A DNA stretch of 64,000 nt from Pyrenula massariospora (Eukaryota; Ascomycota; Eurotiomycetes; Pyrenulales; Pyrenulaceae). The stretch is taken from NCBI GenBank assembly GCA_021030905.1, contig JAGFMI010000022.1, positions 434,001 through 498,000 of the forward strand, read 5' to 3'. Below the pieces are notes generated by a model, which saw nothing but the letters and a program-made list of their open reading frames with translations, was not told where the DNA came from and ran no database searches. Position 1 is the stretch's first letter. Each line of letters opens with the position of its first letter. Made by a program: the position numbers and the translations under genes. Positions 9,719 through 21,160 of this stretch are shown in pieces.

Positions 9719-12700
9719 TTACGGCCTCTCAAAAATCTCCCAATACCCTGCCGCTAAGCTCAGCCCAGTCCCGGCAGGTCCCGCGATGCCGCTCGTGATG
9801 AACGAAGCTGAACCACCGCAAATCTCCTGAGGTGCCCCCGGACACGGCTGATCGCACTGCCCGTTCATATAGTCATTAATATCAAATGCTTCCGCTGGAG
9901 GTATATACTGATTGATTGGATTAATGGATGCTCCCGCGCTGACACCGAGTGCGATCGTGGCTTTGGGGAAAATTGTCGTCAGAAGGCCAATAGCGCCAGC
10001 AACATTGAGCGGCCCGCCAACGTTGCCAAGGAGGTTGCCAGCAGCATCAACGACGTAGGGAACGCCGGGGACGACGATGTTTGATAGACCGCCAGTTGCC
10101 TGGCCCGTTACGATTGCACCGCCGATGGTGGGAATGTAGCCGTTTACGTTGCCGGGTTGTAGAAGGTTGTTTGGAGCATTGCTGACGAGACAGCGGGCAC
10201 AGCCGTTGGTGACGGAGTTAACGAGGCCGACGAGGAAGTATCGTTTGTTGAGCGACTATTGAAATTAGTGGTAATGCAAGCAGAAAGAGGCTTGCAGGCT
10301 GGAAATGGTTGTCAATTGGCAAGACGACTTACCGAGGCTACTTGAGCACATTGTTCGAGGGTCGTGAAACAAGTCGATGGCTGTGGTTCATTTACGTTAT
10401 TTGTGAGGCCATAGGCGAAATGGCAACCGATGTAATCATAGGAGTACATGAAGTTAGTACCCGGAGGTGGCTAGAGGGAGCTTGATTAGGAAGGTGTCTG
10501 GCTGAGAAGGGCAGAGGAATTCACAGTGTACTGTAGACAAAGAATTAGTATGGCATTCGTACAACGATATTGGGAAGATGACTTACAGCTGGTCCCACCG
10601 GTCCTGTTGCACCAGCAGCTCCTAGTAGAAGTCGGTCAGATAAGCTTGCAACGACAATAAAGCGTGTGACGCTTACCAGTTTGTCCAGCAGGTCCTAGCG
10701 AAAAATGATTAGACAAGCTTGCAGCAACAAAAACTCATGTGACGCTTACCTGTTGGACCAACAGCTCCTGGCGTAGATTGATTAGATAAGCCTGTGACGA
10801 CAAGAAAGATTGTGGCTCTTACCAGCTGGTCCTTGCGGACCGGTATAGCCTGGACCTATCGTCTTTTAGCATATGCATTTTAGTCTTTCAGAATCATATT
10901 TCACATACCGGTCGGACCTGTATCGCCCTTGACTCCTGAATGCAAGTCAACATTGTTTAAAGTCACATCAATTCTTTGGAAAAGTACCTGTTGTGAAGAG
11001 TTAGCTACAAGCTTGCAAAGTCAATATCTTACAAACCTTGGCTGCCTTGCTGCCCTTGTACTCCTTGGTTTCCTTGGGCTCCTTGCGGTCCTGTTGGTCC
11101 TGCCGGTCCTATAACCCCGGTCGGACCTGTAAACTCAGCATTAGACATAGATCTCCATACATTAATCGGCTCTGACCTTGAGCGCCTGCAGCTCCTGCTT
11201 GTCCGGCTACTCCCGTTGGGCCTGCTCTCTTAGCGCTAGAAAAAATTCTGTAAGTTCAGCTTGTACCGACCTTGAGCACCTGTGACACCCTGAGCTCCTT
11301 GTTGCCCAGCTGGCCCAGCTGCGCCGGCCGGTCCTATCCCTTTCCGTTAGATTCTTTCATTCTTAGTCTTCAATTCATACCTACCTTGAGTGCCAGTAGC
11401 GCCTTGTTGTCCTTGTTGTCCCTGTTGTCCAGCTACTCCAGTCGGACCTGTTCCGTGTGCATCAGTGCCATTCATTTCTAAGCTCCGCTGCGCACCAACC
11501 TTGAGCGCCAGTAACACCCTGTTGTCCCTGTTGTCCCTGTGGCCCAGTTACTCCGGTTGGACCTGTTGCTTTTGTATTAGTGTCACCCGTTCTCAAAATC
11601 CAATCGCGATCTACCTTGAGCGCCGGTGACTCCTTGTTGGCCCTGTTGGCCAGCTACTCCTGCCGGACCTTGTGCTCCCGTTACTCCTTGGCTGCCTTGT
11701 AATCCTTGAACTCCTGTTGGGCCTAGTATTGTAATATTAGACGAAATTTATCTCAGATTAATCCTTACACACCTTGAGCACCGGTGACACCTTGCTGGCC
11801 TTGTTGTCCTGCTACGCCTGTCGGACCTGTTGCTCCCGTCACTCCTTGGGCGCCTTGAAGTCCTTGCACTCCGGTTGGGCCTAGCATAGAAGCATTAGAC
11901 GAGAAGGCTTTCAAAGTCATTCCATACGTACCTTGAGCTCCTGTAGCGCCTACTGCACCTGACTGTCCCTGGAGTCCACTTGGGCCTTGTACACCCGTCT
12001 CTCCTTTAGAGCCTTGTGCTCCTTGAAGTCCTGATGGACCAGTTGCGCCGGTTGCACCGTTAGCCCCAGTAACTCCCTGCGGCCCTAATATCAACGTATC
12101 AGAGAAATTTTCTAACACATCAATTGATACCAACCTTGAGCTCCCTGTGCTCCAGCCGCACCAGACGGTCCTGCTACACCAGTCGGACCTTGTGCACCTG
12201 TTGCGCCTGCTGCGCCTGCTGCGCCAGGTTGTCCTTGTGATCCTGTGATTCGCGCGTTAGATAAGTATTTTGAAAGATCAATTAATGCCAACCTTGGATG
12301 CCTTGTGCTCCAGCCACCCCAGATGGACCAGAGGGTCCTGTTATTCCGGTTGGGCCTATTACGCCACTTTCCCCTTTGGCACCCTGTGCTCCTGGTGCTC
12401 CTGGTGCTCCAGGTGCGCCTGATGGGCCAGAAGCTCCTGCTACTCCTGTTGGGCCTTGTATACCCTGTGCTCCTTGCGCGCCAGCTGCTCCTGGTGCACC
12501 TGATGGGCCAGATGGACCGGCTATTCCAGTAGCACCAGTTTGGCCTGCTGCACCTGTTACTCCAGCCGCGCCAGACGGGCCAGACGGTCCTGTTATTCCT
12601 GTTGGTCCTTGTACACCCTGTACACCCTGTGCTCCTTGTGCTCCAACCGCGCCAGATGGACCAGATGGACCTACTATTCCACTTGGCCCTTGAACACCTG

Positions 12701-15700
12701 TTTCTCCCTTGGCTCCTTGTGCGCCAGCTGCTCCTGGCGCACCAGATGGACCAGATGGACCAGCTACTCCAGTCGCGCCTTGCGCTCCCTGTGCGCCGGG
12801 TAAGCCCTGAGCGCCAGTCTGGCCAGCTGGACCTGTTGCTCCAGCAGCGCCAGAAGCCCCTGCTATTCCAGTTGCACCTTGTGCTCCAGATGGGCCAGAC
12901 AGTCCAGCTATCCCAGTTGGACCTTGCGCTCCTTGCGCACCGGCTGCACCTGATAAGCCTTGAGGACCAGTTTGGCCAGCTGGACCTGTTGCTCCAGGAG
13001 CGCCAGTTTGGCCCGCTGGTCCTGTCACTCCAGCAGGACCAGAAGCTCCCGCTGGGCCTGTTATTCCAGCAGCGCCAGAAGGACCTACTAATCCACTTGG
13101 ACCTTGAACGCCTGTTTCTCCTTTTGCGCCTGTCGCGCCTGGTAGGCCTTGAGGACCGGTTTGACCCACTGCGCCTGTTGCTCCCGCAGCACCAGCTGCA
13201 CCAGGAGCACCTGATGGTCCTGTCACACCTGTTACACCTGTAGCTCCGGGGGCACCTGACGGTCCGCTTGGTCCTTGGACACCTGTCTCTCCTTTCGCAC
13301 CTTGGGCACCAACTGCACCAGGTAATCCTTGAGCACCAGTTTGACCAGCTGCGCCTGTTGCCCCAGCAGCACCTGATGGCCCCGTTGCACCCGTTGCACC
13401 TGTTGCGCCTGCAGCGCCTGCAGCACCTGACGGTCCACTTGGTCCCTGAATACCTGTTTCTCCTTTCGCACCTTGGGCACCAGCTGCTCCTGGCAAGCCT
13501 TGGGCGCCAGTTACCCCGGCTGCACCCTGAGCACCTGACGCGCCTGTCGCGCCTGTAACCCCTGGAGCGCCAGATGGGCCACTGAGACCAGCTGCTCCCG
13601 TTGGACCTTGTGCGCCAGATGCTCCAGTCTCTCCCTTCGCCCCAGTAACGCCGGCTGATCCTTGAGATCCTTGAGATCCTTGAGATCCCTGTAGTCCTTG
13701 CTGTCCTTGCTGTCCCTGTGGCCCTTGTTGTCCTTGTGGTCCTGCCAATCCAGATGGACCTGCCAGTCCTGTAGGTCCTGTTGCTCCAACCGGACCAGAA
13801 AATCCTTGTGGACCCTTTTCTAAATAAGTATTATATTTCATATCCGTAAACAGCTACTTACGCTTGGGCCGCTTGGACCGCCAGCTGGTCCTGAAGGTCC
13901 GGTTGGGCCAGGTATTCCGCTTGGGCCTTGTGTCCCAGGTGGTCCAGTTGCTCCTATCGCACCGCTTGGGCCTGCTGGACCCTTTTGAGATTAGCTTCAC
14001 ATGTTACGCTGCTGACGAAGCCACTCACACTTGGTCCGCCTGCTGGGCCTGAAGGTCCGGTTTCCCCAATTTGGCCACGATCACCTTGTGGACCCTATTT
14101 AAAATCAACTTTGTTCTCTTCCGCATGAGAGTACCACTCACAGATGGACCAATCAAGCCTTGCGGTCCACTCGGTCCCGCAATGCCCTAATCGAAATATC
14201 AATTTATATTCGATGAAGCTAAAGTCTTCTGCTTGTCAGATTATAAGCGACATAGATCTTACCGTCGGTCCTGTTATAGCTGCCCCTGTAGGTCCCTGTC
14301 ATGGAATGTTAGAGGTAGCATATTGAACGAGTAAGATGTAGCTCACTTGTGCGCCTGATGGTCCAGTCACACCTTGAAGGCCAATGGATCCTTGTGAGCC
14401 TATCTACGTGAGCGTCGATATCATGAATAATCTCGGCGAGTCATACCTTGCGGGCCGATGGAACCCTATTCCTCAAGATGTTAGCGAGGTCAGTGAAAGG
14501 CTAGAAAAGCTATACCTGAGATCCTTGCTGTCCTTGCTGGCCGGTAGGACCACTAGGTCCAAGAAGGCCTTGTACACCGGTTTGTCCAGCAGGACCAGAT
14601 GGGCCTGTGGCGCCTGCTGGTCCAATAGAGCCTTGTGGACCAGACACACCGCTTGGACCAATAGAGCCTTGCAAACCTGTGGCGCCTACAGGCCCTTGTT
14701 GTCCCTGCAAACCACTCGGGCCAGTCACACCTTGTAAGCCAGTCTGTCCAGCAGGGCCAGATGGACCTGTGGCACCGGCTTGTCCAGCTGGTCCTTGTTG
14801 TCCAGGCAGACCACTTGGACCAACAGAACCTTGCAAACCTGTTGCACCTGCCTGGCCTGCAGGTCCCTGCTGTCCTGATAAACCACTCGCGCCAGTGATT
14901 CCTGGTAATCCAGACGGGCCAATAGGACCAGAAGGACCCGTAACTCCAGCTTGTCCGGCAGGACCCTGTTGTCCAGGCAGACCACTTGGACCAGTAACAC
15001 CTACACCTGTGGCGCCAGCCTGTCCTGCGGGACCTTGTTGACCTGGTAATCCGCTCGGCCCCGTAGGTCCTTGCAGGCCAGAAGCACCTGATGGACCAGT
15101 AGCACCTGCTTGTCCAACTGGACCTTGCACACCACTTGGGCCAGTAGCACCTTGTAGACCTGAGGCGCCTGACGGACCAGTAGCACCGGCTTGACCTACA
15201 GGACCTTGTTGGCCTGCTAATCCACTTGGACCTGTAGCTCCTTGTAGACCTGTAGCTCCTGCTTGGCCAGCTGGACCTTGCTGTCCCTGTAAGCCACTTG
15301 GTCCGGTGGCCCCTCGTAGTCCTGATGCACCTGACGGGCCAGTAGCTCCAGCCTGACCAACTGGACCTTGCTGGCCTTGCAATCCACTTGGGCCAGTAGC
15401 GCCTGATGGTCCTGTTGCTCCAGCCTGTCCGACGGGCCCTTGCAAGCCACTTGGTCCAGTCGCTCCACGTAGTCCTGATGCACCAGATGGTCCTGTCGCT
15501 CCTGCCTGGCCAACAGGACCTTGCTGTCCAGGCAAGCCGCTTGGGCCAGTAGCACCTCGAATTCCTGATGCGCCCGAGGGTCCTGTTGCTCCAGGTTGAC
15601 CAACAGGCCCTTGTTGACCAGCAGCACCTTGTTGTCCGGGTAAGCCACTTGGGCCAGTAGCACCTCTTATTCCTGTCTGGCCAGGTAAGCCTTGAGCGCC

Positions 15701-17810
15701 TGAGAGATTGATTAATACATGCATTTTTTCACTCAAGCCACAATCGAACCTTGAGCACCAGCCGAGCCACGTGGACCAGTAGGACCTTGCATAATATTAA
15801 CACGCGCAGGGAAGGGACGCCGATATTCTCCTACCTGTAATGCCTGGTAGACCCTGTAGACCAGCGGGGCCTATCAATGTTAGTACATCATCCTACATTG
15901 GACGAAGTATTCACTTACCAGCCGGACCAACGGAGCCACGTGGACTAGTAGCACCTTACATTCAATCAACAAACACATCATCTAATAGAGAAGAGAGCAT
16001 TTGCTCACTAGCCGGACCAACAGAGCCACGTGGACCAGTAACACCTTGCATGTCATTAGTAAAATATATTATCTGATATGGAAAAGAGTATTTACTCACC
16101 AGCCGAACCGATCGAGCCACGCGGACCAGAAGGACCTTGCATGTCATTAGCAAATATATTACCCGACTTAGGACAGAGAGTTCCCTCACCAGCCGGACTA
16201 GCAAGACCAGAAGGGCCACGAGGTCCTGAAAGAATCAGCAATTACACTTGTGATTTTTATTCGGCGTTACATACCACTAGGTCCAGTTGGACCAGTGATT
16301 AGCACAGTCGCAACAGCTTGTGATACAGCAGAAGATATAGCAGAAGCACAGCTTCCTCCTTTGTTATAATTAGACAAGATCTAAAGCCTAGTTGAGAGGA
16401 CTAACCTCTGTTCGTGTACAGTGTTGTAGTTTTGCAATTTGGAGGAGGGCTAGCGGGGTTGAACACAGCAAAAACCTCTCCAGTACTAAGCAGACAAAAG
16501 CTTGCTTCCCCACCCTTGAAGGCGGAGTTAATCCACTCCAAGTATCCTTTTTCGACAGTGAAAGTTGTATCGATCGAACCGAAAGTCGGAGCCTTGTTTA
16601 ATTGGACGTAATTTGTCCCACGATTAGTAGTAACCTTGTTGCCGTTGGCATAAAGACGGCTGTTCTGGATAGTGAATGTCGTAGGATTGTTGCAGTTGTC
16701 GGAACAAGAACTACCAGAAACGGTACAGTTCATTTGCATTTGTCGACGCTCAAGACTATCTTCTGGAAGACGTCCAAAGAGATCTTCATCCATCCGAAAG
16801 GAGCCTTGTAATACGAATGGGTCTCCTGTCGAAGTACCTGATGGAGCACTGGGGCAGGATAAGAGTCAGCAATGATCATAGTGAAAGAGGAATCGATTTG
16901 CTCACGTCGAGGTAGATGTTGATTGCGTGGGCCTTCCAGGTCTTCCTCTACGAGTAGACGTACTAGTAACACTAGCACCGGCATTTGATCCTCCTGGTGT
17001 ATTTAGGCTGGTGCCAGGAACTCCTGTGTTAGTTCCTCCTGGGTTGTTTCCACCAGGACTAGTCCCACCAGCAACTCCAGGAGAGGTATTACCTCCTGAG
17101 CCGTTTCCACCAGCATTGTTCCCAGGTGACCCGCCAGCTGAACCAGAACCACCAGTACCAGTACCAGCAGGGCCAGCATTTGTAGCACCCGTGTTTGGAA
17201 CACCGGCGTTTGGAGCACCAGCGCCAGCAGTGCCAGCAGCGGGAGATCCATTTCCACTTCCTGGGGTAGCAGGGGTTGTATCACTAGCAAGGATAGGTCC
17301 TGTTTCTGTGACACCATTACCTCCGGCACCATTTCCTCCATTACTGTTGCTTCCGGGGTCATTATCTCCAGGACCATTCCCTCCGAGACCATTATTTTCA
17401 CCACCAATTCCACCCAATCCATTCACACCATTGCCATTAACGGAATTAGGGTTGGGTTGTTGACCGTTGAAGCCTGCAGGTGACGACCCATCTGAAGGTG
17501 ATAGGTCTCCTTTGGTTTTTGGTGTACTAGGAGGTATATGAATACGTTCTGTTCTGGTTGAAGTTACAAAGGTATGAAGTTGAATATCAGTTGGACCTGT
17601 AGCTGTGATAGTGTATCCTGGTAATAGGGAATATGTCCCTGGATTCTGAATATGTGTTGAGTAATAAACAGGAGTCACGGAATAAATTGTATTGACTATA
17701 TCTTGTGCAGGACATTCGAAATAAGCGGTAGAGAAAGATGAGCTCTGAGTTTTAACGAGTGAAACTCGGCTCGCAAACAGAAAAAAAGCGAAAATTTTGA
17801 ATTTCGCCAT
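9719..17810 (-). CDS. Giant secreted collagen-like protein with about 33-34 exons
   Basis: About 2,095-2,097 residues after splicing. I chose the ATG at 17810 because it gives a signal peptide ([19 protein letters not shown]); an upstream ATG at 17891 would bury it. Order of parts: a short cysteine-containing N-terminal segment, a Gly/Asn/Pro/Ser-rich linker (to about residue 300), a folded domain of about 150 residues with five or more cysteines (16406-16848), a very long Gly-X-Y region (16320 down to 10587), then a C-terminal WSC-like domain in two exons (10333-10470 and 9719-10255) with [14 protein letters not shown] and [11 protein letters not shown]. Exons (high to low): 16906-17810, 16406-16848, 16275-16355, six of 36 nt (15750-16225), 14516-15699, 14447-14465, 14347-14399, 14263-14295, 14142-14186, 14029-14094, 13862-13981, 12293-13814, then 13 exons of 18-153 nt down to 10677, and 10587-10621. 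Likely an extracellular wall or coat protein. The exon chain closes in frame throughout. Confidence 0.85.
10525..10530 (-). other. Possible 6-nt microexon in the collagen-like gene
   Basis: On the minus strand, TACACT is flanked by an acceptor (GTCTACAG) and a donor (GTGAATTC). Including it adds Tyr-Thr between the last Gly-X-Y exon and the WSC-like domain. Skipping it leaves one 116-nt intron and keeps the frame, so both forms are possible. Confidence 0.35.
10677..12242 (-). repeat. Tandem phase-1 collagen exons of 18-153 nt, all multiples of 9
   Basis: Thirteen exons lie here: 12135-12242 (108), 11932-12084 (153), 11773-11880 (108), 11615-11722 (108), 11500-11562 (63), 11385-11447 (63), 11271-11333 (63), 11177-11221 (45), 11037-11126 (90), 10909-10935 (27), 10823-10849 (27), 10750-10767 (18) and 10677-10694 (18). 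All start and end in phase 1 inside a Gly codon. The 108-nt pair at 11615 and 11773 encodes nearly identical peptides. The three 63-nt exons are also alike, ending in GxTGxQ-type or GAQ-type triplets. Confidence 0.88.
10936..11036 (-). other. Two introns back to back with no exon between (candidate recursive splice site)
   Basis: The interval between collagen exons 11037-11126 and 10909-10935 is 101 nt, about twice its neighbours. Read on the minus strand, it is a complete 48-nt intron (11036-10989, ending CTAAC then CACAACAG) followed at once by a complete 53-nt intron starting GTACTT (10988-10936). The junction AG|GT is between 10989 and 10988. Confidence 0.6.
15750..16225 (-). repeat. Six consecutive 36-nt collagen exons, a tandem exon-intron repeat
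   Basis: Exons 16190-16225, 16100-16135, 16009-16044, 15919-15954, 15835-15870 and 15750-15785 are each exactly 36 nt and phase 1 at both ends. Each codes four Gly-X-Y triplets of the pattern [12 protein letters not shown]. Three of the intervening introns still resemble each other (for example the shared TTGCATGTCATTAG start on the plus strand at 16046 and 16137), so the repeat unit is exon plus intron. Two triplets have Ser in place of Gly. Confidence 0.9.
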
Positions 17811-18427
17811 GACGCAGAAACGAACGGTACCTTGCAGCTTACAAAGGAACGAAGGTGTCCAGGGGGACAAGATAGCAAGAGGAGAAAGCAAAATATGCCA
17901 TCACCTGGGGGAAATTATCGATGCGCACAGTCAAAGAGCACGCATACAGACTGTCGCCGAGGAAGTAGAGTGGAATGCTCTGGTTCTCGAATGACCAGTT
18001 GCACAACGCATTCTTCTTTTCTTCACGCCAAAGCGCACGTGCAACGAATGCTGACGATTTGACTTCATTTTCCGAGGGGAATCTGGCCAGTCCCCTTGCC
18101 TGAACCAAGCGTTAGGGCTAGTGAGTTGAGAATGAAGGAGGAGAAGAGGATACGATCTGGGACTAAAGGGTTTTAAAAAAAGGGAGACGCGAATTCCAAT
18201 CAACGTCTTGATGTGGTTAGACCCTGCCAAGCCACTTGTCCCGAATACCGACGGGAGCTTACTCCAAAGTCTTGGCATTCGGCTGATTGTCCGACCGCCG
18301 TTTCTGACTAATATAAGGCTGATCAGCCTTCGCCGCATAATGACGATTTAAAGCTAGCAGTTCCACATAACCGACAATTACAACGCAATGATCTTGGTCG
18401 AAGGTTAGTCCTCGTACACTACGCATC
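17811..18427. promoter_or_regulatory. Divergent promoter region of collagen-like and Zn2Cys6 genes
   Basis: This 617-bp spacer lies between the two start codons, which point away from each other. The ORFs within it are out-of-frame or upstream extensions with no domain. I see no single obvious operator. Shared control by the neighbouring Zn2Cys6 factor is possible but only inferred from position. Confidence 0.45.
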
Positions 18428-19990
18428 ATGGAGTTTTCGATCGAAGACGGGTTTCAGAATGGACAAAGTCTGTACCCAAACCTGCCCGGTGAAGATTCAC
18501 ATGCCTCCAAGCCCCAAATGGACAGAATGGACAGTGTAAAGAAACGCGCGGCTTGTGATGAATGCAGTACGTCAACCAGACCCCAGAATACTCGCAATTT
18601 CTAATCATCGAGTCTGCTTCTAGGACAGCGAAAATTGAAATGTTCTGGTGAGCCTGAGGGTTGCGCACGGTGCATCAAGCAACAGATACCTTGTCATTAT
18701 TCGACCCAGAAACCGATGGGACGACCGAAGAAAAGACAAAGACCTGGAGAGCTGGAACGAATGTATGAAGATGACCTTCAAACAACTCAGCTCGATGATC
18801 TTTATGCAATAGATCCAGCTCTGTCCGCGATCTTATCATCTAAAGAACCATTTATTGACCCAGACTCTCTTCCGGCGGACCCGACACATCTGCTCTCAAA
18901 TGGAGTCATCTGTCCTCCACCATTGTCAGGGTACATGAGACGGAATGATAGCATGGCACCATCGCAGTCACATCTATATTCGACTGCTCCTTTCAGTGAA
19001 GAGCTCAGCCACAGCAGTATCAATGGTCTAAGCGCGGACAGCTCTCCTCCTTCAGATTCCCCTTCAACTCCACCAAGTTCCCATGACACCCCACAGCACG
19101 ACAGCAATTTTGGACCTAAAAACTGGAACATCGACTTTTCAAATTTCACCTTGCCCACTATGCTTAACTCTACCTCAAATCCATCCCCTTCCAATTTTGC
19201 CACTATTCCAACCCTTCCGCCTAGCTGCACCTGTCTACCAAACCTTTACCTCACACTCTCTACATTAAGCACCCTAACTGCACAAAATCCTGCTTCAATT
19301 GCCGCCTCCGCTGAGTCTGCCACGTCTTCATCCTCGCAAACAGCCTTCCCTCTTCCCTCCCCGGCTACCTTGACTACCCTCCGAACTGCATCACGGACTG
19401 CCTACTCTGTCCTTCATTGCTCCACTTGCCCTCGTAACTTTCAAACCGGCATGCAGAACGTTATGCTTCTCTGCACGCTTCTCTCTGTCCTTGGCGACCT
19501 TTGGAGCAGGCTCGCCTATGCTCCCACTCCGGACATTCGAGCGAATTTCTCCAACCACCCTGGCACACAGACCGATTGGTCGGATGAGCAGTGGGCAAAT
19601 TGGATGCGTACAATAGTACGAAAGGCAATATATGGCCTCCCGAAAGTCGACGGAGATACTTCCTCCGCTCTTGTTAAATGTCCTACTCAGAAAGGCGAGA
19701 GTTTCTACCCTTTGACCTACTTGGTCAACAGCATGGAGCGACGGCAAAAAACTTGGCATGGAGAGGGAGAGAGTGAAGGTGAGGAGGAATTTCCGGGTCA
19801 TAAGGAGAGCGCCGTGCAAGGGCGAAAAATTATGATGGGAAGAAAGCCTAAGCAGTATTCCGGCGCCATCGGGATGGACCCGCCAGGCCACAACCACGAT
19901 GACCCTGGGGAAGAGGAACAAGAACATCTTTGTGTTAAGATTGTGGACAATATTCGGCACGTTATCGAGCAGCTTAAGCTTGATGACTAG
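18428..19990 (+). CDS. Zn2Cys6 transcription factor
   Basis: Two exons, 18428-18566 and 18624-19990, give 501 residues. The 57-nt intron interrupts the binuclear zinc cluster inside an Arg codon, and splicing restores CDECRQRKLKC followed by CARC and PC, which is the full six-cysteine pattern. A basic linker (GRPKKRQR) follows. The middle is Ser/Pro-rich and probably disordered. The C-terminal half has a cysteine-containing block (CTCLPNLY, HCSTCP) and a helix with LLCTLLSVL, as in several fungal regulators of this class. It acts in the nucleus as a DNA-binding regulator. The target is unknown. Its divergent neighbour, the collagen-like gene, and the distant PKS are both possible targets, but nothing in the sequence decides this. 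Confidence 0.9.
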
Positions 19991-21160
19991 GTGACAAAGC
20001 TGATTAAGACACCTTGTTGCAAGGCGAAATATGCCTCTCACTCAAGATCACAGATCCTGTTGACACCTTATGCCTCGTTAATGCCTGGTTGTTAACAGCC
20101 AAGTGTTATGGATTTTTGCAGATCATAGATCTCGGTGCCTTTACGTGCTGCAATCCACCATTAACCCTCTGCTACTGAACTTGTACAGAACTGTGCATCC
20201 GCCTCATGGCACATGGGTTGAAATCCATTGGCAAACATTTCCTCCAACTGCGCCCCCCTGGCAGCTAGGGAGTGGCCGAACATTCAACGTTGAAGCACTT
20301 GACAAGGGGGCCTGGTCAGCATTGGCCGTTTTGGTTGTCCCGAGAGATGACAAAGTGGAGGCATGGGACTGTTGGACAAGAGGATGTTGAGGTGGATGGT
20401 CCAGCCAGAAAGGGGTGAATTTGGAGGGAGACAGCTTGAAGTGAAGGCGAGGAGAAACCGTTGGCATGGAGTTGACGAAATAGTGTGCAAAGGGTGATAG
20501 CTGTGGCGGCTTGAAAGAGTCTACAAGAACTGGGAGACTTTTCCCGGCCAAAGGACATCTTTGAATAATAAGCTAACGAAAGGCTTCAAACCAAGAAAAA
20601 CCGTTTAGGATCTGAACTAGTTGGGGTGTAGGTGGCTTTGTGCCATCTCCTTGATCGCCGCACCCACTTTTCCAGCATCTCTTCGCTTCTGATCATTAAG
20701 AAGCGTAAGAGAGAACAATATTTCTGAGGGTGAAAGATTAGGTAGACATAGCGTACGGAAGATGCAACTCCGCAATTCGTGCTGTGATTTGAGCTAGCTC
20801 TTTCTCCTGTACGTTCCTCTTAATTGGCTTGTCGAACATTGATATTTTACAGCTGCAGTGTAGCTACTACGATTTCGGTAATCTCAAACGTCCCGATCCC
20901 CATACGTTGTCTCGTCATGGCTGCCACATAGCCGTTTCTTCCATCCACAACCTCCCATGACTTGGTTGCATGGCCATTCGCATTGACCTGATTTTCCGAC
21001 CATCATTGCAGGTACAAGCAGAACCGCATATTCACTCCTCTAGGAGAGCGAAAATGTCTGGATCCTCTGACGTTGAGAAAGACGGCTCGAACATAGTCTC
21101 GGTGTTCTTTCTCCTTCTCACGTCGAACGATTATCTACTCTCATTCCAAAACTTCGCCGT
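19991..21160. other. Gene-free stretch between the Zn2Cys6 gene and AIM19
   Basis: Short low-complexity ORFs appear on both strands (for example 20204-20558 minus) with Pro/Ser/Leu composition and no domain. No gene is supported. This is the convergent 3' flank of the regulator and of AIM19. Confidence 0.5.

Noticed and set aside
11272-15663. Many ORFs in other frames and on the plus strand across the collagen region, rich in Leu, Cys or Pro
   Set aside because: They are shadows of the Gly-X-Y repeat read in other frames. Only the minus-strand Gly-X-Y frame is kept across all splice junctions.
10560-16300. Regularly spaced short repeats resembling an array
   Set aside because: The period follows collagen exons and introns with coding continuity; there are no constant repeats with unique spacers as in CRISPR.
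17811-17891. Upstream ATG extending the collagen-like protein by 27 residues
   Set aside because: It would place the signal peptide internally; the ATG at 17810 starts directly at the signal sequence.
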